From Gammaproteobacteria bacterium (lineage in GTDB: Bacteria; Pseudomonadota; Gammaproteobacteria; Enterobacterales; Kangiellaceae): DNA of 19,931 nt. Positions 1 to 7,249 of the stretch are shown here, one piece after another; within the stretch, counting starts at the first letter, position 1, and each line of letters opens with the position of its first letter. Location of the stretch: positions 1-19,931 of the forward strand of contig JABXIW010000061.1 in assembly GCA_013372875.1 (NCBI GenBank), written 5' to 3'. Both the position numbers and the translations under genes were made by a program. The notes beneath the pieces were generated by a model. It did not search any database and was not told the DNA's origin. It worked only from the letters and a program-made list of their open reading frames with translations.

Positions 1-234
1 ACGGTATTCCTACCAGTTCGTTCTGTAGGCGTAATGGGCGACGGTCGTAAATACGATTGGGTGGTATCACTGCGAGCAGTTGAAACCATCGACTTTATGA
101 CAGCGCATTGGGCACACCTACCGTACGACTTCCTAGGTAAGGTATCTAACCGTATTATCAACGAAGTTGAAGGTATTTCGCGTGTTGTTTACGATATTTC
201 TGGTAAGCCACCAGCGACAATCGAGTGGGAATAA
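1..234 (+). CDS. guaA: GMP synthase (glutamine-hydrolysing), C-terminal fragment
   Basis: This is the 3' end of guaA; the gene begins before the window. The open frame runs from base 1 to the TAA at 232-234. The visible residues include [20 protein letters not shown] and end in KPPATIEWE, the highly conserved C-terminus of GuaA dimerisation domains. GuaA converts XMP to GMP in the cytoplasm using glutamine and ATP, so this is a housekeeping chromosomal gene. It marks the island insertion point: many integrases target the last bases of guaA and restore the stop codon. The tail looks complete, so the gene should still be functional. The genus-level resemblance to Vibrio is from memory of the family. 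Confidence 0.95.
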   Translation, partial: TVFLPVRSVGVMGDGRKYDWVVSLRAVETIDFMTAHWAHLPYDFLGKVSNRIINEVEGISRVVYDISGKPPATIEWE

Positions 235-240
235 TGCTCC
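190..240. other. Putative attL region at the guaA 3' end
   Basis: A guaA-type integrase follows within 310 bases of the guaA stop, so the left attachment site most likely lies in the last guaA codons and the stop (around ATCGAGTGGGAATAA). I could not find a second copy of this sequence in the window, so the exact core and the right end are undefined. The location is inferred from the known behaviour of guaA-specific island integrases, not from a visible duplication. Confidence 0.35.
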
Positions 241-281
241 TTTAAGAAAGGTCTGGCATTAACAAGCACTAAATCATACTT

Positions 282-309
282 AAGTCCGCGTAATTGCGGA
301 CTTTTTTTG
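282..309 (+). terminator. Rho-independent terminator downstream of guaA
   Basis: The arms AAGTCCGC (282-289) and GCGGACTT (296-303) form a perfect 8-bp stem around a 6-base loop (GTAATT). The stem runs into an uninterrupted T tract to 309. It sits 48 bases past the guaA stop and would end guaA transcription before the integrase gene. Confidence 0.88.
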
Positions 310-365
310 TTTTTGGTTTTGTCATTTTTGGCAATGTCTGGCAACGCCAAGCACGGTTTGACCGT

Positions 366-518
366 GGTATTTTGATGGGTATGATTCATCGGTAATGCCA
401 TGGATTACGCCCGATACCATGCTGAGTGTTTTTGATGGGGCATGGTATTAAATTTTCATATCTATCTGTTTTATAAAGATTAATTTCTGATTTTTTAGAG
501 GTTTTTCAGCATGGTATC
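366..518. repeat. Repeats upstream of the integrase gene
   Basis: A perfect 13-bp inverted repeat is present: GATACCATGCTGA at 413-425 and its reverse complement TCAGCATGGTATC at 506-518. A further partial copy, CATGGTAT, lies at 441-448. There is also a direct repeat TTTTGATGGG at 370-379 and 430-439, exactly 60 bases apart. The cluster lies between guaA and the integrase start, where arm-type integrase sites, excisionase sites or an integrase operator are expected. Which of these it is cannot be told from sequence. Confidence 0.5.
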
Positions 519-541
519 AAACAAGAATAATAGGTCGAAAC

Positions 542-1729
542 ATGCTGACTGATACCAAGCTACGCAATCTCAAACCCAAAGATAAACTTTACAAAGTCAA
601 TGACCGTGATGGCCTCTATGTTGCTGTCACTACCGCAGGCTCTATCTCTTTTCGCTACAATTACTCGATCAATGGCAGACAAGAAACCATTACCTTTGGT
701 CGCTACGGAGTAGGAGGCATCACGTTAGCAGAAGCGCGTGAGCGTCTCAATGAAGCGAAGAGAATGGTTACTGATGGAAAGTCGCCGGCCAAAGAGAAAG
801 CCCGTGCTAAGGCGAGAACCAAAGATGCTGAAACCTTTGGTGCCTGGGCTCAGAAATGGCTGCGTGGCTATCAGATGGCTGATTCTACCCGGGATATGCG
901 TCGCTCAGTTTATGCCCGAGAGTTAGAGGGTAAATTTGGCAATCAGAAGCTGACAGAAATCACTCATGAAGATCTGCGAGCATTGACTGACGCGATAGTA
1001 GAGCGTGGAGCACCGGCAACAGCTGTGCATACGCGTGACATTGTACTCCAGGTGTATCGATGGGCGATTGAGAGAGGGCAGAAAGTTGAGAACCCGGCAG
1101 ACTTGGTGAGGCCCGCCAGTATTGCTCGATTTGAACCAAGAGACCGAACGTTAACACCGGCTGAGATCGGTTTGATGTACCACTACATGGAAAAGGTAGG
1201 TACAACCCCTTCGATTCGTGCTTCGGTAAAGCTGCTGTTGCTGACTATGGTACGCAAAAGCGAGTTAACTAATGCAACCTGGAATGAAATTAACTTCAGT
1301 GAAGCGTTGTGGACGATCCCCAAGGAGAGAATGAAACGACGTAACCCGCACCTGGTATTTTTGTCACGCCAGGCGATGGATATTCTGATCGCCTTGAAGA
1401 CATTTGCCGGTGGGTCTGATTCCATTCTTCCTTCCCGTTATGACTCTGATGCTCCAATGAGTAGTGCGACGATGAACCGAGTTATGGATTTGACATATAA
1501 AGCCGCGCAAAAGGAAGGTCAGTCACTAAGTAAGTTTGGGCCGCATGACCTACGTAGAACAGCGAGTACACTGCTGCATGAAGCTGGATACAACACTGAT
1601 TGGATAGAAAAATGTCTGGCGCACGAACAGAAAGGGGTTAGGGCCGTTTACAACAAAGCTGAGTATCGAGAACAAAGAGCATCAATGCTACAGGACTGGG
1701 CTGATATGATAGATGAGTGGACCACTTAG
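542..1729 (+). CDS. Site-specific tyrosine recombinase (P4-like island integrase)
   Basis: This 395-residue protein catalyses integration and excision of the island at guaA. Residues 1 to about 90 match the DUF4102/arm-binding N-terminal domain of P4-type integrases (MLTDTKLRNLKPKDKLYKV, then GLYVAV and FRYNYSINGR). Residues about 95-185 are the core-binding SAM-like domain. The catalytic domain carries the full set: R238 (in MVRKSEL), K265, H335 and R338 (HDLRR), H361 (LAHEQ) and nucleophile Y370. Length and motifs are those of an intact enzyme. The ATG at 542 is preceded by AGGTCG as a modest ribosome site. Its place right after guaA, pointing away from it, is typical of guaA islands. No excisionase gene is obvious, although the AlpA-like protein at 5278 is a candidate. 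Confidence 0.95.
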   Translation: MLTDTKLRNLKPKDKLYKVNDRDGLYVAVTTAGSISFRYNYSINGRQETITFGRYGVGGITLAEARERLNEAKRMVTDGKSPAKEKARAKARTKDAETFGAWAQKWLRGYQMADSTRDMRRSVYARELEGKFGNQKLTEITHEDLRALTDAIVERGAPATAVHTRDIVLQVYRWAIERGQKVENPADLVRPASIARFEPRDRTLTPAEIGLMYHYMEKVGTTPSIRASVKLLLLTMVRKSELTNATWNEINFSEALWTIPKERMKRRNPHLVFLSRQAMDILIALKTFAGGSDSILPSRYDSDAPMSSATMNRVMDLTYKAAQKEGQSLSKFGPHDLRRTASTLLHEAGYNTDWIEKCLAHEQKGVRAVYNKAEYREQRASMLQDWADMIDEWTT

Positions 1730-1759
1730 TACGCTGTTACCAATAATGAGTAAATGTAG

Positions 1760-1780
1760 AGTGGGGAATCGAGCCCCACT
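1760..1780. terminator. Hairpin between convergent integrase and Sce7725-type genes
   Basis: A perfect 7-bp stem AGTGGGG / CCCCACT surrounds a 7-base loop. It lies between the integrase stop (1729) and the end of the minus-strand gene (1817). It has no strong T tract on either strand, only TATT on the plus side, so a weak or Rho-assisted terminator is the likeliest role. Confidence 0.45.
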
Positions 1781-1816
1781 TATTACAGTACTTTTTAGGG
1801 ATTTTACTGAGTCAAA

Positions 1817-2746
1817 TTAAAGGTAGTTATTAATTGTCTCAATATGGTGCATCATGCTTAACTTTTTAGGTACTCCTAAGCCGTGATACGTCCCATTAGT
1901 GTGAATATTAATATACTCTTGAAATCCAAGTGTGTTTTGATCAAGGCTAGGTGTGATATTCGCAAAGTTAATCATTTCCTGAAGAGCCTCTTTGAACTTA
2001 CCTGCTGGGTCACTTTGATCATTTGGGCTTTTGGTCGATAGGCTATGTTTAACGTACATACTACTATTTGATTGTTCTATGTAGGTAATGTGAAGTGCGA
2101 TAACAAAAGCAGGTCCGCCAGATGTAGACCAAGCATCATCAATCGTTAAAAAATCTCCAAATCCGATTTGATGTTGGATTAGGGGAGTAGTGTACGCCAC
2201 ATGAGCATCTGAAAAAAACTGCGGTGTTCTACTATAGTCCGCATTTCTTGGTTGAGATGGAAAAGAGCTGTCAACAATTACGCTACGTGGTAATGAGTTT
2301 CTGAAAGCGTGCGAGTATCTATTTAGGTTCTGGATAATATTTGCAACAGAGTTACTTGTATAGGTAGTAATATTTGATTGTATATCTTCTTGTAGATACA
2401 AAGAGAATGGAACGCTGTCGTGGATTAGTTGTTGAGCTAACGTGTTGATGTGTATGATATTTTGATTGTGTACTCTTATGCATGGAATAAAAGATATGGT
2501 ATGTTTAGATAATTCCACGTTGAGGAAGTCCGGTGAGTCACTTGCTAAATCACCTACTTGCGGATTTACGATAACATGCGGTACAACATTATGATTGTTT
2601 AGTACTTTGATCGTAGTGCTTAGCCGATCGATATTGTCGTTAACTGGCTCAATTATAGGGCTAACTTTGGTTGAATTAAGTCTCGGAGCTACTTCTTTCA
2701 GTGCCGCTAGCTCAAACTGCTTCCCTCTCATATATGGAAAATACAT
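1817..2746 (-). CDS. Sce7725 / beta-family protein
   Basis: This roughly 309-residue protein resembles the Sce7725 family, related to the phage T4 beta-protein family. The diagnostic N-terminus is MYFPYMRGKQFELAALKEVA followed by a conserved IIEPVND stretch. I start it at the ATG at 2746 rather than the in-frame GTG at 2758, because the family begins at MYFPY and GAGGG lies five bases before this ATG. The fold is probably a TIM-barrel-like enzyme, but no activity is established to my knowledge. The upstream gene ends 14 bases before, so the two are co-transcribed and probably translationally linked. Sce7725 and Sce7726 genes recur as adjacent pairs in variable genome regions, which suggests a two-component defence or conflict module. 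The family call is from recognition; the function is inference. Confidence 0.72.
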   Translation of the reverse strand: MYFPYMRGKQFELAALKEVAPRLNSTKVSPIIEPVNDNIDRLSTTIKVLNNHNVVPHVIVNPQVGDLASDSPDFLNVELSKHTISFIPCIRVHNQNIIHINTLAQQLIHDSVPFSLYLQEDIQSNITTYTSNSVANIIQNLNRYSHAFRNSLPRSVIVDSSFPSQPRNADYSRTPQFFSDAHVAYTTPLIQHQIGFGDFLTIDDAWSTSGGPAFVIALHITYIEQSNSSMYVKHSLSTKSPNDQSDPAGKFKEALQEMINFANITPSLDQNTLGFQEYINIHTNGTYHGLGVPKKLSMMHHIETINNYL

Positions 2747-2760
2747 CAAAACCCTCACTA

Positions 2761-3600
2761 TTAAACTGATTGCATTGGGGGTAGAGATGATATGATGTTG
2801 TCCTTGTCTTTTTTGTGAATGCTGTAGCTTATGCCAAGATTTTTCATCGATTTTGGTAGTTTGCTGATGAATTTGTGATCGTTTCGACGGTATGTCTTAA
2901 GTACTCTTTTGAAGTGGTCATTAGCTTCAGATTCATTCAGCGAACAAAAAATTTCTTTACACTCGCTAAACAATTCTGTTTGCGGGCAATTGGGAACAGA
3001 TCCTGTGACTCTAAGTGCAATGTCGGTATACTCATCTTTCCTCAAAGTATGAAACATCAATTCCGCATCAAAGCTCTTATTTAGAGGAGCTTCTATTTTC
3101 TTACTCAACTGATTTCTTTTGTTTGATACTAAAATACCAAAGCGGGGCATATCCTTTTGAATTTTAATCAAGGAACTTAGATGTGCTTCGTGAGTAACAA
3201 CGTACGTTTTATCAAAGGAGGATGTGTAAGATGACAATTGCTCAGGAAGACGCTTCAAGGAGTCAAATTTAGTTTTTATTTCGTAGCACGTAGAAGAACC
3301 ATTAATGATTACACAGTCCGCTTTGTTGGTGCCAATGCGCAACTCACTGAGCATGCTTGCGGTGTTCATTGAATGAGTCCCTAACAATATATTGTTAGCA
3401 ATAATATTTTTGATAACATATTCATTAGGGTAGTGCTTACAAAGGAGTTTGTACGCTTCTTCAAATAATTCAGAAAGACTTTGCACATGGGATAGTGTAG
3501 GGAAGTCACTAGCAATGTCTTGCACAAGGCTCAGATCTCCTTGAGCAACTTTAGTTATGTTTGTGCTGGTAAACATTTTTGCTAGTTGCTTGTAATTCAT
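2761..3600 (-). CDS. Sce7726-family protein, PD-(D/E)XK-like nuclease
   Basis: This 279-residue protein has a restriction-endonuclease-like core. ELRIG with E86 is followed by KADCVIIN with D95, then YEIKTKFDS with E107 and K109, giving an E...D...ExK arrangement. RLPEQLSSY and FDKTYVVT then fit the next helix and strand of the fold. This matches the Sce7726 family, usually encoded beside Sce7725, as here. I infer a metal-dependent nuclease acting in the cytoplasm on foreign DNA. The ATG at 3600 has only a weak ribosome site (GGATG). Upstream lies about 290 bases without a convincing gene, presumably holding the promoter. Residues 155-279 are lysine-rich and unassigned. Confidence 0.72.
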   Translation of the reverse strand: MNYKQLAKMFTSTNITKVAQGDLSLVQDIASDFPTLSHVQSLSELFEEAYKLLCKHYPNEYVIKNIIANNILLGTHSMNTASMLSELRIGTNKADCVIINGSSTCYEIKTKFDSLKRLPEQLSSYTSSFDKTYVVTHEAHLSSLIKIQKDMPRFGILVSNKRNQLSKKIEAPLNKSFDAELMFHTLRKDEYTDIALRVTGSVPNCPQTELFSECKEIFCSLNESEANDHFKRVLKTYRRNDHKFISKLPKSMKNLGISYSIHKKDKDNIISSLPPMQSV

Positions 3601-3893
3601 GGTTACATCCGATGCTGAGTTACTTAAAAACTCTTTAATCTATTGCATATAATAGTCTTAGAAAGGCGATGATTCTAGAGTAAAGACAATGCGAACTCAA
3701 CCTGATAACGTTAGTTTTGGGACTACCCTAGAGACGCTAACAACAAGCACATGAAGGCACACATCCAAAAGAGAAACTGTTAATAATTTAAGACTAGTTT
3801 TAGTTTCCGCTTGAGTTAATTTTTACTTTTAATTATCCCCATGAGTTTAGTTTTTCTGAGTCAAATTTTAGCCGCTAAATTTTTCCAGTTCTT
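3601..3893. other. AT-rich intergenic stretch upstream of the Sce7726-type gene
   Basis: I see no gene here. It separates two minus-strand units and should hold the promoter of the Sce7726/7725 pair. A TATTAT-like -10 element is readable on the minus strand near 3645-3655 without a good -35. No convincing terminator for the upstream gene was found. Confidence 0.4.
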
Positions 3894-4193
3894 CTAGCTT
3901 GATAAGAGAAACTCGTCACGAACCGTTCCCAAAGCTTTAGATACAGCTTGGTGAGTTATTTTTTTACCACCTAGTTCAGTTAGTTTTTGAGCAATCGCTT
4001 TCTGACTAAGGCCTTGGTCTTGCTTTTTCAGAGCGAGCATTTTTTTCTTATTGTCAGTAAGTCTTGAATCGACCATTCTTCGGGCTATATTACGTAAAGC
4101 TCCCTCATCACCGACTCCAAGAGTTGTACCAGATCCAGTTAAGCTGTTCGACTTTGAAAATGTGAAGCTGCAATCGTCGCAATTCCTTCTCAA
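3894..4193 (-). pseudogene. HTH-containing segment, probable frameshifted C-terminus of the zinc-finger protein
   Basis: This open frame overlaps the end of the preceding minus-strand gene by 86 bases in a different frame, and its only possible start is a TTG at 4193. It contains GALRNIARRMVDSRLTDNKKKMLAL, then a clear helix-turn-helix (LSQKAIAQKLTELGGKKITHQAVSKALGTVRDEF) like those of resolvase and phage regulator families. The likeliest reading is that it is the true C-terminus of the upstream protein, displaced by a one-base indel. Residues before the HTH (SLTGSGTTLGVGDEGA) would join smoothly to the upstream VEQLN. Alternatives are a genuine separate small regulator with a TTG start, or programmed frameshifting. 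Reads or homologues would decide. Confidence 0.5.
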
Positions 4194-5070
4194 ATTGGCC
4201 CTTTGATTTCAGAGCACTTTTGTATGTCGAATTCCAAGTGCGGCCATCAATGTTTTTCGGTTTATGGCGAGAGCAATACCGGTGGCTGAGCTGCAGTTTT
4301 TTCTTGTTGTCAGGATTTTTTTCGTTGTGATCATCTATCTGATATTCATCATTTGGCATATTGTTATCTAGCTTATAGAAATATTCTGCGAGTTCATTTC
4401 TTTGGCCACATAGCTCACAGTAGGTTTGCTTTCGTCGTGCATTGAGTTTGGTGTCTGCACTATGTTGTTTAAATCGCGTAGGTGTCAGGTGAAGCTGCCA
4501 TAATAGTTCGAGCAGATTATCTACGGTTGCTTGAAACCTAAAATCTATAGGCCGATATTGATGCACAGTATTCTCAAAATGTCGTAGTTGCTGTTTGATC
4601 ACATCATGAGCGTTTTTAAATCCCATCATCATGACTAGATTGGTTAATGGAGTATCTTCTTTAAATTTGGAGCCATATTTAAGAGACATCTCACGTGTGA
4701 CTCGTTCTGTCATGGTCAATTTAGCTTTTGAACGTGGCAAGAGTGAGCGATCAATATTCTGATAGGGATTTGGAAAGAAATGAAAATGACTCTCAGGAAG
4801 AGAGCTAAGGAACGCCGATACCTTGGGATCGAGAACTTCTAAGATGAGATCTCCAATAGGGAGTTTATCTGTTTCTAACTTGTCGTGGGCCAGAACATCT
4901 TTCAAATGGCTTCTAGGGTCTTTTCTTCTTGAATGTACGGTGTAGTTTGCCCAACGATCTCGAAACTCCCGTATGCCATCGGCGACAAAGGCGTCGCAAT
5001 CTTCCCATACAGATATAAAGTATGTGTCTAAGCGAACACTCGCTTCCTTTTCGATTTCAGCATGTTCCAT
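4108..5070 (-). CDS. Uncharacterised protein with CxxC...HxxCxxH zinc site
   Basis: I do not recognise this 320-residue protein. Residues 1-200 are predicted mostly helical and acidic/basic mixed, with no known motif. Residues 218-221 (CELC) and 263-269 (HRYCSRH) form a likely zinc site of HNH or treble-clef type, separated by an acidic, Asn-rich linker. KPKNIDGRTWNSTYKSAL follows, reminiscent of DNA-binding zinc proteins. The final residues (WIWYNSWSR) look out of frame: the adjacent frame continues with an HTH, so the protein is probably truncated by a frameshift between about 4108 and 4200. The start is supported by GGAG about seven bases before the ATG at 5070. It is divergent from the AlpA/Rep genes. 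A role in island regulation or as a nuclease is possible but unproven. Confidence 0.6.
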   Translation of the reverse strand: MEHAEIEKEASVRLDTYFISVWEDCDAFVADGIREFRDRWANYTVHSRRKDPRSHLKDVLAHDKLETDKLPIGDLILEVLDPKVSAFLSSLPESHFHFFPNPYQNIDRSLLPRSKAKLTMTERVTREMSLKYGSKFKEDTPLTNLVMMMGFKNAHDVIKQQLRHFENTVHQYRPIDFRFQATVDNLLELLWQLHLTPTRFKQHSADTKLNARRKQTYCELCGQRNELAEYFYKLDNNMPNDEYQIDDHNEKNPDNKKKLQLSHRYCSRHKPKNIDGRTWNSTYKSALKSKGQFEKELRRLQLHIFKVEQLNWIWYNSWSR

Positions 5071-5277
5071 CTGTCACTCCCGTCCCCCCATACTGCAGTG
5101 TCATGCCGCCAATGGTTAAGCAATGAATATATTAGCAATCACTTGCATTTATTGGTAGCTGGTCCTTTATCAATGTGAAAATAAATGAAGGCTCAACTTA
5201 ATCAGCCAAAACGTCCAATCCGGAGTTTAAAAAATATTGGCATAGTCAGGTCTCAGTAACTAAGAGGAGGCAAAGAC

Positions 5278-5502
5278 ATGCAGGAGCTGGCACATAAAAC
5301 CCTGATTAACCGCAAGACACTACTCAAGATGATTCCTTTGTCTGATCGGACTATTTACAACATGGAGCAACGGGGAGAGTTTCCTCGACGAATAGTACTT
5401 ACTAGCCGCAGTGTGGCGTGGGATCTTGCGGAGGTTGAAAACTGGATAGAAGAAAAACGCAGGTCTGCATTCAAAGCAGCTAGACCGGGCTTTTTTTGGT
5501 AG
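5278..5502 (+). CDS. AlpA-family MerR-like DNA-binding regulator
   Basis: This 74-residue protein has the AlpA fold. A short winged-helix recognition segment (LSDRTIYNMEQRGEFPRRIVL) is followed by SRSVAWDLAEVENWIEEKRR, the hallmark W-x-x-x-E-V-x-x-W-I motif. AlpA relatives activate integrase/excisionase expression in cryptic prophages, and some act as excisionases. The start is well supported: GAGGAGG lies a few bases before the ATG at 5278. The Rep gene begins 12 bases after its stop, so the two are probably one operon and this protein may set replicon or excision activity. It acts in the cytoplasm on DNA. Confidence 0.88.
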   Translation: MQELAHKTLINRKTLLKMIPLSDRTIYNMEQRGEFPRRIVLTSRSVAWDLAEVENWIEEKRRSAFKAARPGFFW

Positions 5503-5514
5503 TCAGTAATCAAT

Positions 5515-6528
5515 ATGTCGTTTGAAGATTTTATGGATACAGAGTTCCTTGTATCAAACAAGAAAAAAAATGTCCCAGTAGTGCGCCGTAAAACAAAAGT
5601 TGAGGTGAGATCGAGCTACGTAGACTCCATCATAGAGATTCAAGAATGCAGTGCTCAGGAGGCTAATGAACTCGGATTTATTGCTCGACTTCTGATTCAA
5701 GCAACCATGCCGCACAGCAATCCAAAATCGAATGAGTGGAGCCGGAAGAATGGTAATTTCACAATGCACATGATGGCACCATCATCTGTAGGTTTGCCTT
5801 TCGGTTGTTATGCACGCTATCTCTTGGTTTGGGTAAGTACACAAGCAGTGAGAAATAAGTCAAAACTGGACAATGGCTTTATCACAGAACAGGAAGCACG
5901 CAAGCTTGAACTGGGAGATTCTCAAAGAGGTTTTATGAAAAAACTAGGGGTGCGTTCAAGTGGGGGAGAAAATGGGCCAATAGACCCCTTTAGGGACCAA
6001 ATGCGGCGGTTGTTCAAAACTACGATCAGTGTCAGTTATACAGAACTAAATGATGAAGGTGGATATATTTGTGAAGATGAAACAGGAGCCAGGGTTGCTG
6101 ATATTTCCCATATTTGGTGGAGTACAAAGCAATCCGATCAAGATTCATTAGGGGAATCTTGGGTGGAACTATCGCCTAAGTTTTTTCAACTTATTACAGA
6201 TAAACCTGTCCCTTTGGATATGAGAGTTCTGCGGTTGATTAAGCGTTCTCCGATGGCCGTAGATATATATTGCTGGGCGACTTATCGGGTGAGTTATTTA
6301 AAGCGAGCCACAATTATCCCTTGGTTAGGTTTGATGGGACAATTGGGAGCGAATTACGCCAATGTCAAAGACTTTAAACGACGGTTCAATGGTGGACTTA
6401 AAAAGGTACAACAGGCATGGCCAGAACTAGATGCTACTCCAACCGAAAAAGGATTACTTTTGAAGCCAAGTGCTCCTCAAGTACCTCGACGGACAAAACG
6501 ACAGATTGAACGGGATATTGAAGCGTAA
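5515..6528 (+). CDS. repA: Plasmid-type replication initiator (RepA/RPA family)
   Basis: This 337-residue protein matches the plasmid-encoded RepA family (PF04796). The segments are NELGFIARLLIQATMPHSNP, LPFGCYARYLLVWVSTQAVR, a long GDSQRGFMKKLGV region, and the C-terminal winged-helix part with RLIKRSPMAVDIYCWATYR. Such proteins bind iterons and open the origin. Four iterons and a DnaA box start 62 bases downstream, which strongly supports the role. The first ATG (5515) has a poor ribosome site; the ATG at 5533 (MDTEFLV) follows GAAG and may be the true start. The gene is intact. A replicon inside a guaA-integrated element suggests the excised circle can replicate, or that the island arose from an integrated plasmid. 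Confidence 0.85.
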   Translation: MSFEDFMDTEFLVSNKKKNVPVVRRKTKVEVRSSYVDSIIEIQECSAQEANELGFIARLLIQATMPHSNPKSNEWSRKNGNFTMHMMAPSSVGLPFGCYARYLLVWVSTQAVRNKSKLDNGFITEQEARKLELGDSQRGFMKKLGVRSSGGENGPIDPFRDQMRRLFKTTISVSYTELNDEGGYICEDETGARVADISHIWWSTKQSDQDSLGESWVELSPKFFQLITDKPVPLDMRVLRLIKRSPMAVDIYCWATYRVSYLKRATIIPWLGLMGQLGANYANVKDFKRRFNGGLKKVQQAWPELDATPTEKGLLLKPSAPQVPRRTKRQIERDIEA

Positions 6529-6579
6529 TGGAACTGTATACACCATCGTTTTAGGTGTTAGTAAGTCTGGGAAATTAGA

Positions 6580-6715
6580 AAGTTATCCACGCATGTTTTG
6601 TCCCGCTTTAAAGGGGGAGTTTTGCGCATGTTTTGTCCCAGTTTACGCATGTTTTGTCCCGGAGTGCGCATGTTCTGCCCCGAGAAAGGCCAAAAAGTTT
6701 TTTAATAACAGATGG
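6580..6715. other. Putative origin of vegetative replication (oriV) with iterons
   Basis: Four direct repeats of CGCATGTTTTGTCCC lie at 6590-6604, 6625-6639, 6646-6660 and 6667-6681. The first three are identical and the fourth differs at two positions. Starts are spaced 35, 21 and 21 bases, so the last three lie on one helix face. A DnaA-box-like TTATCCACG at 6583-6591 abuts the first iteron, and an AT-rich run (about 6693-6707) follows the last. This arrangement just after a Rep gene is that of an iteron-controlled plasmid origin. Confidence 0.85.
6590..6681 (+). repeat. Four 15-bp iterons, consensus CGCATGTTTTGTCCC
   Basis: Copies 1 to 3 are identical over 15 bases. Copy 4 reads CGCATGTTCTGCCCC. 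They are in direct orientation and immediately follow the Rep gene. Their regular 21-base phasing (copies 2-4) fits cooperative binding of the initiator. Confidence 0.92.
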
Positions 6716-6734
6716 TTGTGGAACCTCCTATAGT

Positions 6735-7148
6735 ACTTTCCTGTAGGTTTACCTATATAAAAAATTAACCTGTAGTTAAGCGAAAAACACAGTGGATAAT
6801 TTGGTAAAGACTGAGAGGTTTGAATCTCGAAATTGGAAAATTGGAACAATGTAGTTTATGAAACACCGACTTGTGTAGCTGATTTATTCATGTCTGAAAC
6901 TGTCAATAGAACGGATTTGAACGGCATGGGAGTTTTTTAAGTTATTGAAAATCAATTTCTTTAATATTTAATTTTCTTGGCGTTTCAACATTTATTGACA
7001 TTTGAGGGGCGGGAGATATTTGGAATCGAAATAATATTACAAGCCTTTTCCATGTGATTTCAGACATATACAGACAAATACAGACAAGATTCATCGTCTT
7101 TGCAGAAATATACAGATAACAAAACATGGATAAACAGTGCCGAAGTGC
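6735..7148. other. Non-coding AT-rich region between oriV and oriT
   Basis: I see no convincing gene. It is AT-rich on its left half and carries the phased CAGA repeats near its right end. Position next to the nic site suggests it belongs to the extended oriT, where accessory proteins bind and bend DNA. Confidence 0.5.
7061..7116 (+). repeat. Helically phased CAGA repeats beside oriT
   Basis: CAGA-starting units lie at 7061 (CAGACATATA), 7071 (CAGACAAATA), 7081 (CAGACAAGAT), 7103 (CAGAAATATA) and 7113 (CAGATAAC). Spacings are 10, 10, 22 and 10 bases, near integral helical turns. They end 35 bases from the predicted nic site, on the side where IncP oriT binds the DNA-bending protein TraK. They may be binding sites for an accessory transfer protein. 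Confidence 0.6.
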
Positions 7149-7249
7149 GGGCAAGATAGGTGAAGTAGGCCCACCAACAAGTTGATGGTTCCTATTTCAC
7201 TCATTACTTATTCGCACCTTCGGGCTCAACGACATCTTGCTCTACGAGG
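7149..7249 (-). other. IncP (RP4)-like origin of transfer, oriT
   Basis: Read on the minus strand, GGTGGGCCTACTTCACCTAT is followed by CTTGCCCG, nearly the RP4 nic region as I remember it, where cleavage falls at TATCCTG^C. Here the predicted nic is TATCTTG^C, between the minus-strand bases opposite 7152 and 7151. The TraJ-type inverted repeat has arms GTGAAGTAGG (7160-7169) and CCTATTTCAC (7191-7200), 9 of 10 bases paired, flanking an imperfect hairpin. Similarity to RP4 continues to 7249 (TTATTCGCACCT, GCTCAACG, ATCTTGCTCTACGAGG). The inner hairpin differs from RP4, as in distinct IncP relatives. No relaxase or traJ lies in the window, so transfer must use proteins from elsewhere. Confidence 0.82.

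Noticed and set aside
6470..6733. Open frame across the iterons encoding a Cys-rich repetitive peptide
   Set aside because: The repeat in the peptide is only the translation of the iterons; the frame overlaps the Rep gene end and has no ribosome site.
6942..7154. Minus-strand 70-residue frame overlapping the CAGA repeats and nic region
   Set aside because: It lies over the oriT structure, has low-complexity sequence and shows no family match.
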